Assembly (NCBI GenBank): GCA_025360395.1
Contig: JANYCH010000281.1
Span: 1-6,278 of the forward strand
Direction: 5' to 3'
DNA from: Cytophagales bacterium
GTDB taxonomy: Bacteria; Bacteroidota; Bacteroidia; Cytophagales; UBA9547
Length of the DNA: 6,278 nucleotides
The translations under genes and the position numbers were made by a program. Position 1 is the first letter of the stretch; the number at the start of each line of letters is the position of its first letter. This document shows positions 5,558 through 6,278 of the stretch, one piece after another. Under the pieces are notes generated by a model. The model was not told where the DNA came from, made no database searches, and saw nothing but the letters and a program-made list of their open reading frames with translations.

Positions 5558-6001
5558 ATGGAAATTATATTAAAAGAAGACATAAAAGGACTTGGTTACA
5601 AAAACGATATCGTGGAAGTAAAATCAGGTTATGGACGTAACTACCTGATCCCTCAGGGAATGGGAGTAATTGCAACAGACAGCACTAAAAAAGTAGCAGC
5701 AGAAAACCTGAAACAAGCAGCACACAAAGCTGACCGTATCAAGAAAGAAGCTGAAGAGGTAGCAGGAAAAATTTCTGCTCTTACTTTAGAAATCGCAACG
5801 AAGGTTGGTGAAACAGGTAAAATATTTGGTAAAATCACTTCTATTCAGGTTTCTGATGCTTTAAAAGCAAAAGGAATAGATGTAGACAGAAAGAAAATCG
5901 CATTTAAAGAAGAGGTTAAAACCGTCGGTGATTACACAGCACATATTGACCTCCATAAGGAAGTTAAAACTACTGTAGCTGTCAAAGTAATAGCTGACTA
6001 A
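5558..6001 (+). CDS. rplI: 50S ribosomal protein L9
   Basis: L9 binds 23S rRNA through its N-terminal domain and extends from the ribosome near the L1 stalk. The protein has 147 residues, the expected length. The N-terminal domain carries the L9 signature from Gly13 to Gly34, including GYGRNYLIPQG. Residues of about 45-75 form the charged connecting helix, rich in Ala, Lys and Glu. The C-terminal domain contains GKIFGKITSIQVSDALKAKGIDVDRKKI. It is the last gene of the operon; its stop is followed within 20 nt by a strong terminator. Confidence 0.98.
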   Translation: MEIILKEDIKGLGYKNDIVEVKSGYGRNYLIPQGMGVIATDSTKKVAAENLKQAAHKADRIKKEAEEVAGKISALTLEIATKVGETGKIFGKITSIQVSDALKAKGIDVDRKKIAFKEEVKTVGDYTAHIDLHKEVKTTVAVKVIAD

Positions 6002-6019
6002 ATTTAAACTTCGAAGAAC

Positions 6020-6052
6020 AAGGGGTTGTCTTAACAGGCAACCCCTTTTTTT
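6020..6052 (+). terminator. intrinsic terminator of the rpsF-rpsR-rplI operon
   Basis: AAGGGGTTGTC (6020-6030) pairs with GGCAACCCCTT (6037-6047) to form an 11-bp stem with one G-T wobble and a 6-nt loop. The T run 6046-6052 follows directly. The hairpin begins 18 nt after the rplI stop and separates the ribosomal operon from the next gene. Confidence 0.92.
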
Positions 6053-6075
6053 ATGTGCTTTTCTGATTCAGTCCT

Positions 6076-6083
6076 TATATTTG
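6076..6083 (+). promoter_or_regulatory. promoter -7 element for the aminopeptidase gene
   Basis: TATATTTG is a perfect match to the Bacteroidota -7 consensus TAnnTTTG. It lies just after the operon terminator and 15 nt before the ATG at 6099. The -33 region about 20 nt upstream is poor (TATG at 6052-6055, overlapping the terminator T run). The predicted leader would be only about 10 nt. Confidence 0.5.
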
Positions 6084-6098
6084 ATGTAAATACACATT

Positions 6099-6278
6099 AT
6101 GCGCAATTTTTCAGTAGATCCAGAATTTTATAAAAATAACAGAAAACAGATATCTGAAAAGCTTATAGAAAAATCTATCGGGATTATCAATTCTAACTAT
6201 CAAATGCCAACAAATGCTGATGGATCAATGCCCTTTGTACAAAATAGTGATATATTCTATCTAACAGGAATAAATCAG
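6099..6278 (+). CDS. Xaa-Pro aminopeptidase (AMP_N domain), N-terminal part
   Basis: The first 60 codons are present and the frame is open to the window end. Xaa-Pro aminopeptidases (aminopeptidase P, family M24B) remove an N-terminal residue that precedes proline. Visible are FYKNNRKQISEKL (residues 10-22) and PFVQNSDIFYLTGI (45-58), which match the N-terminal AMP_N domain of this family, where the pattern Q-N-S-D-x-F-Y-L-T-G is typical. The metal-binding catalytic domain would lie beyond the window, so activity cannot be judged. There is no signal peptide, suggesting a cytoplasmic enzyme. The ATG at 6099 follows a TAnnTTTG element by 15 nt. It is transcribed separately from the ribosomal operon, judging by the intervening terminator. 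Confidence 0.88.
   Translation, partial: MRNFSVDPEFYKNNRKQISEKLIEKSIGIINSNYQMPTNADGSMPFVQNSDIFYLTGINQ

Noticed and set aside
5653..5838. Minus-strand open frame opposite rplI
   Set aside because: It is opposite the Ala/Lys/Glu-rich connecting helix of L9, which produces long open antisense frames by composition.

Overview
The window looks like a chromosomal segment from a member of the Bacteroidota, probably of the Cytophagales type; the genus cannot be fixed from the sequence. Four things support this: an AT-rich genome, few recognisable Shine-Dalgarno sequences ahead of the genes, promoter-like sites of the TAnnTTTG class, and the compact rpsF-rpsR-rplI order with no ssb or priB gene between rpsF and rpsR. 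Both ends of the window cut through genes.

Positions 2-3033 hold a plus-strand Fe-S cluster assembly operon: the C-terminal half of sufB, a small four-cysteine zinc-finger gene, sufC and sufD. Spacing is tight (1-nt overlap, then gaps of 14 and 13 nt), so co-transcription is likely. SufB, SufC and SufD form the scaffold/ATPase complex. The zinc-finger protein is an unusual passenger whose finger has the spacing of the DksA/TraR zinc finger. No sufS or sufE follows sufD. The next gene, after 74 nt, is msrA, an apparently exported methionine sulfoxide reductase (3108-3761).

Positions 3762-4921 are a 1.16-kb stretch with no convincing intact gene, but it is not featureless. It holds two diverged, inverted copies (about 3953-4075 and 4470-4613) of a structured repeat. 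Each copy has a GC-rich end, two conserved arms that pair into a stem with the same single bulged G, and a loop that differs between copies. Each copy is bordered on its GC-rich side by a degenerate tandem heptamer (TTAACTA). Between the copies lies a possible decayed reading frame. Beyond the second copy is a strongly strand-asymmetric tract: 139 nt of it contain no G on the plus strand, and it includes another heptamer array. The tract ends at a good Bacteroidota-type promoter.

That promoter (4857-4887) serves the ribosomal protein operon rpsF-rpsR-rplI (4922-6001), which ends at a strong intrinsic terminator (6020-6052). A second TAnnTTTG promoter-like site follows immediately and leads into the first 60 codons of an Xaa-Pro aminopeptidase gene cut by the window end.

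The genes themselves are ordinary housekeeping functions. The observations most worth following are the structured inverted repeat pair with its heptamer borders, and the zinc-finger gene embedded in the suf operon.
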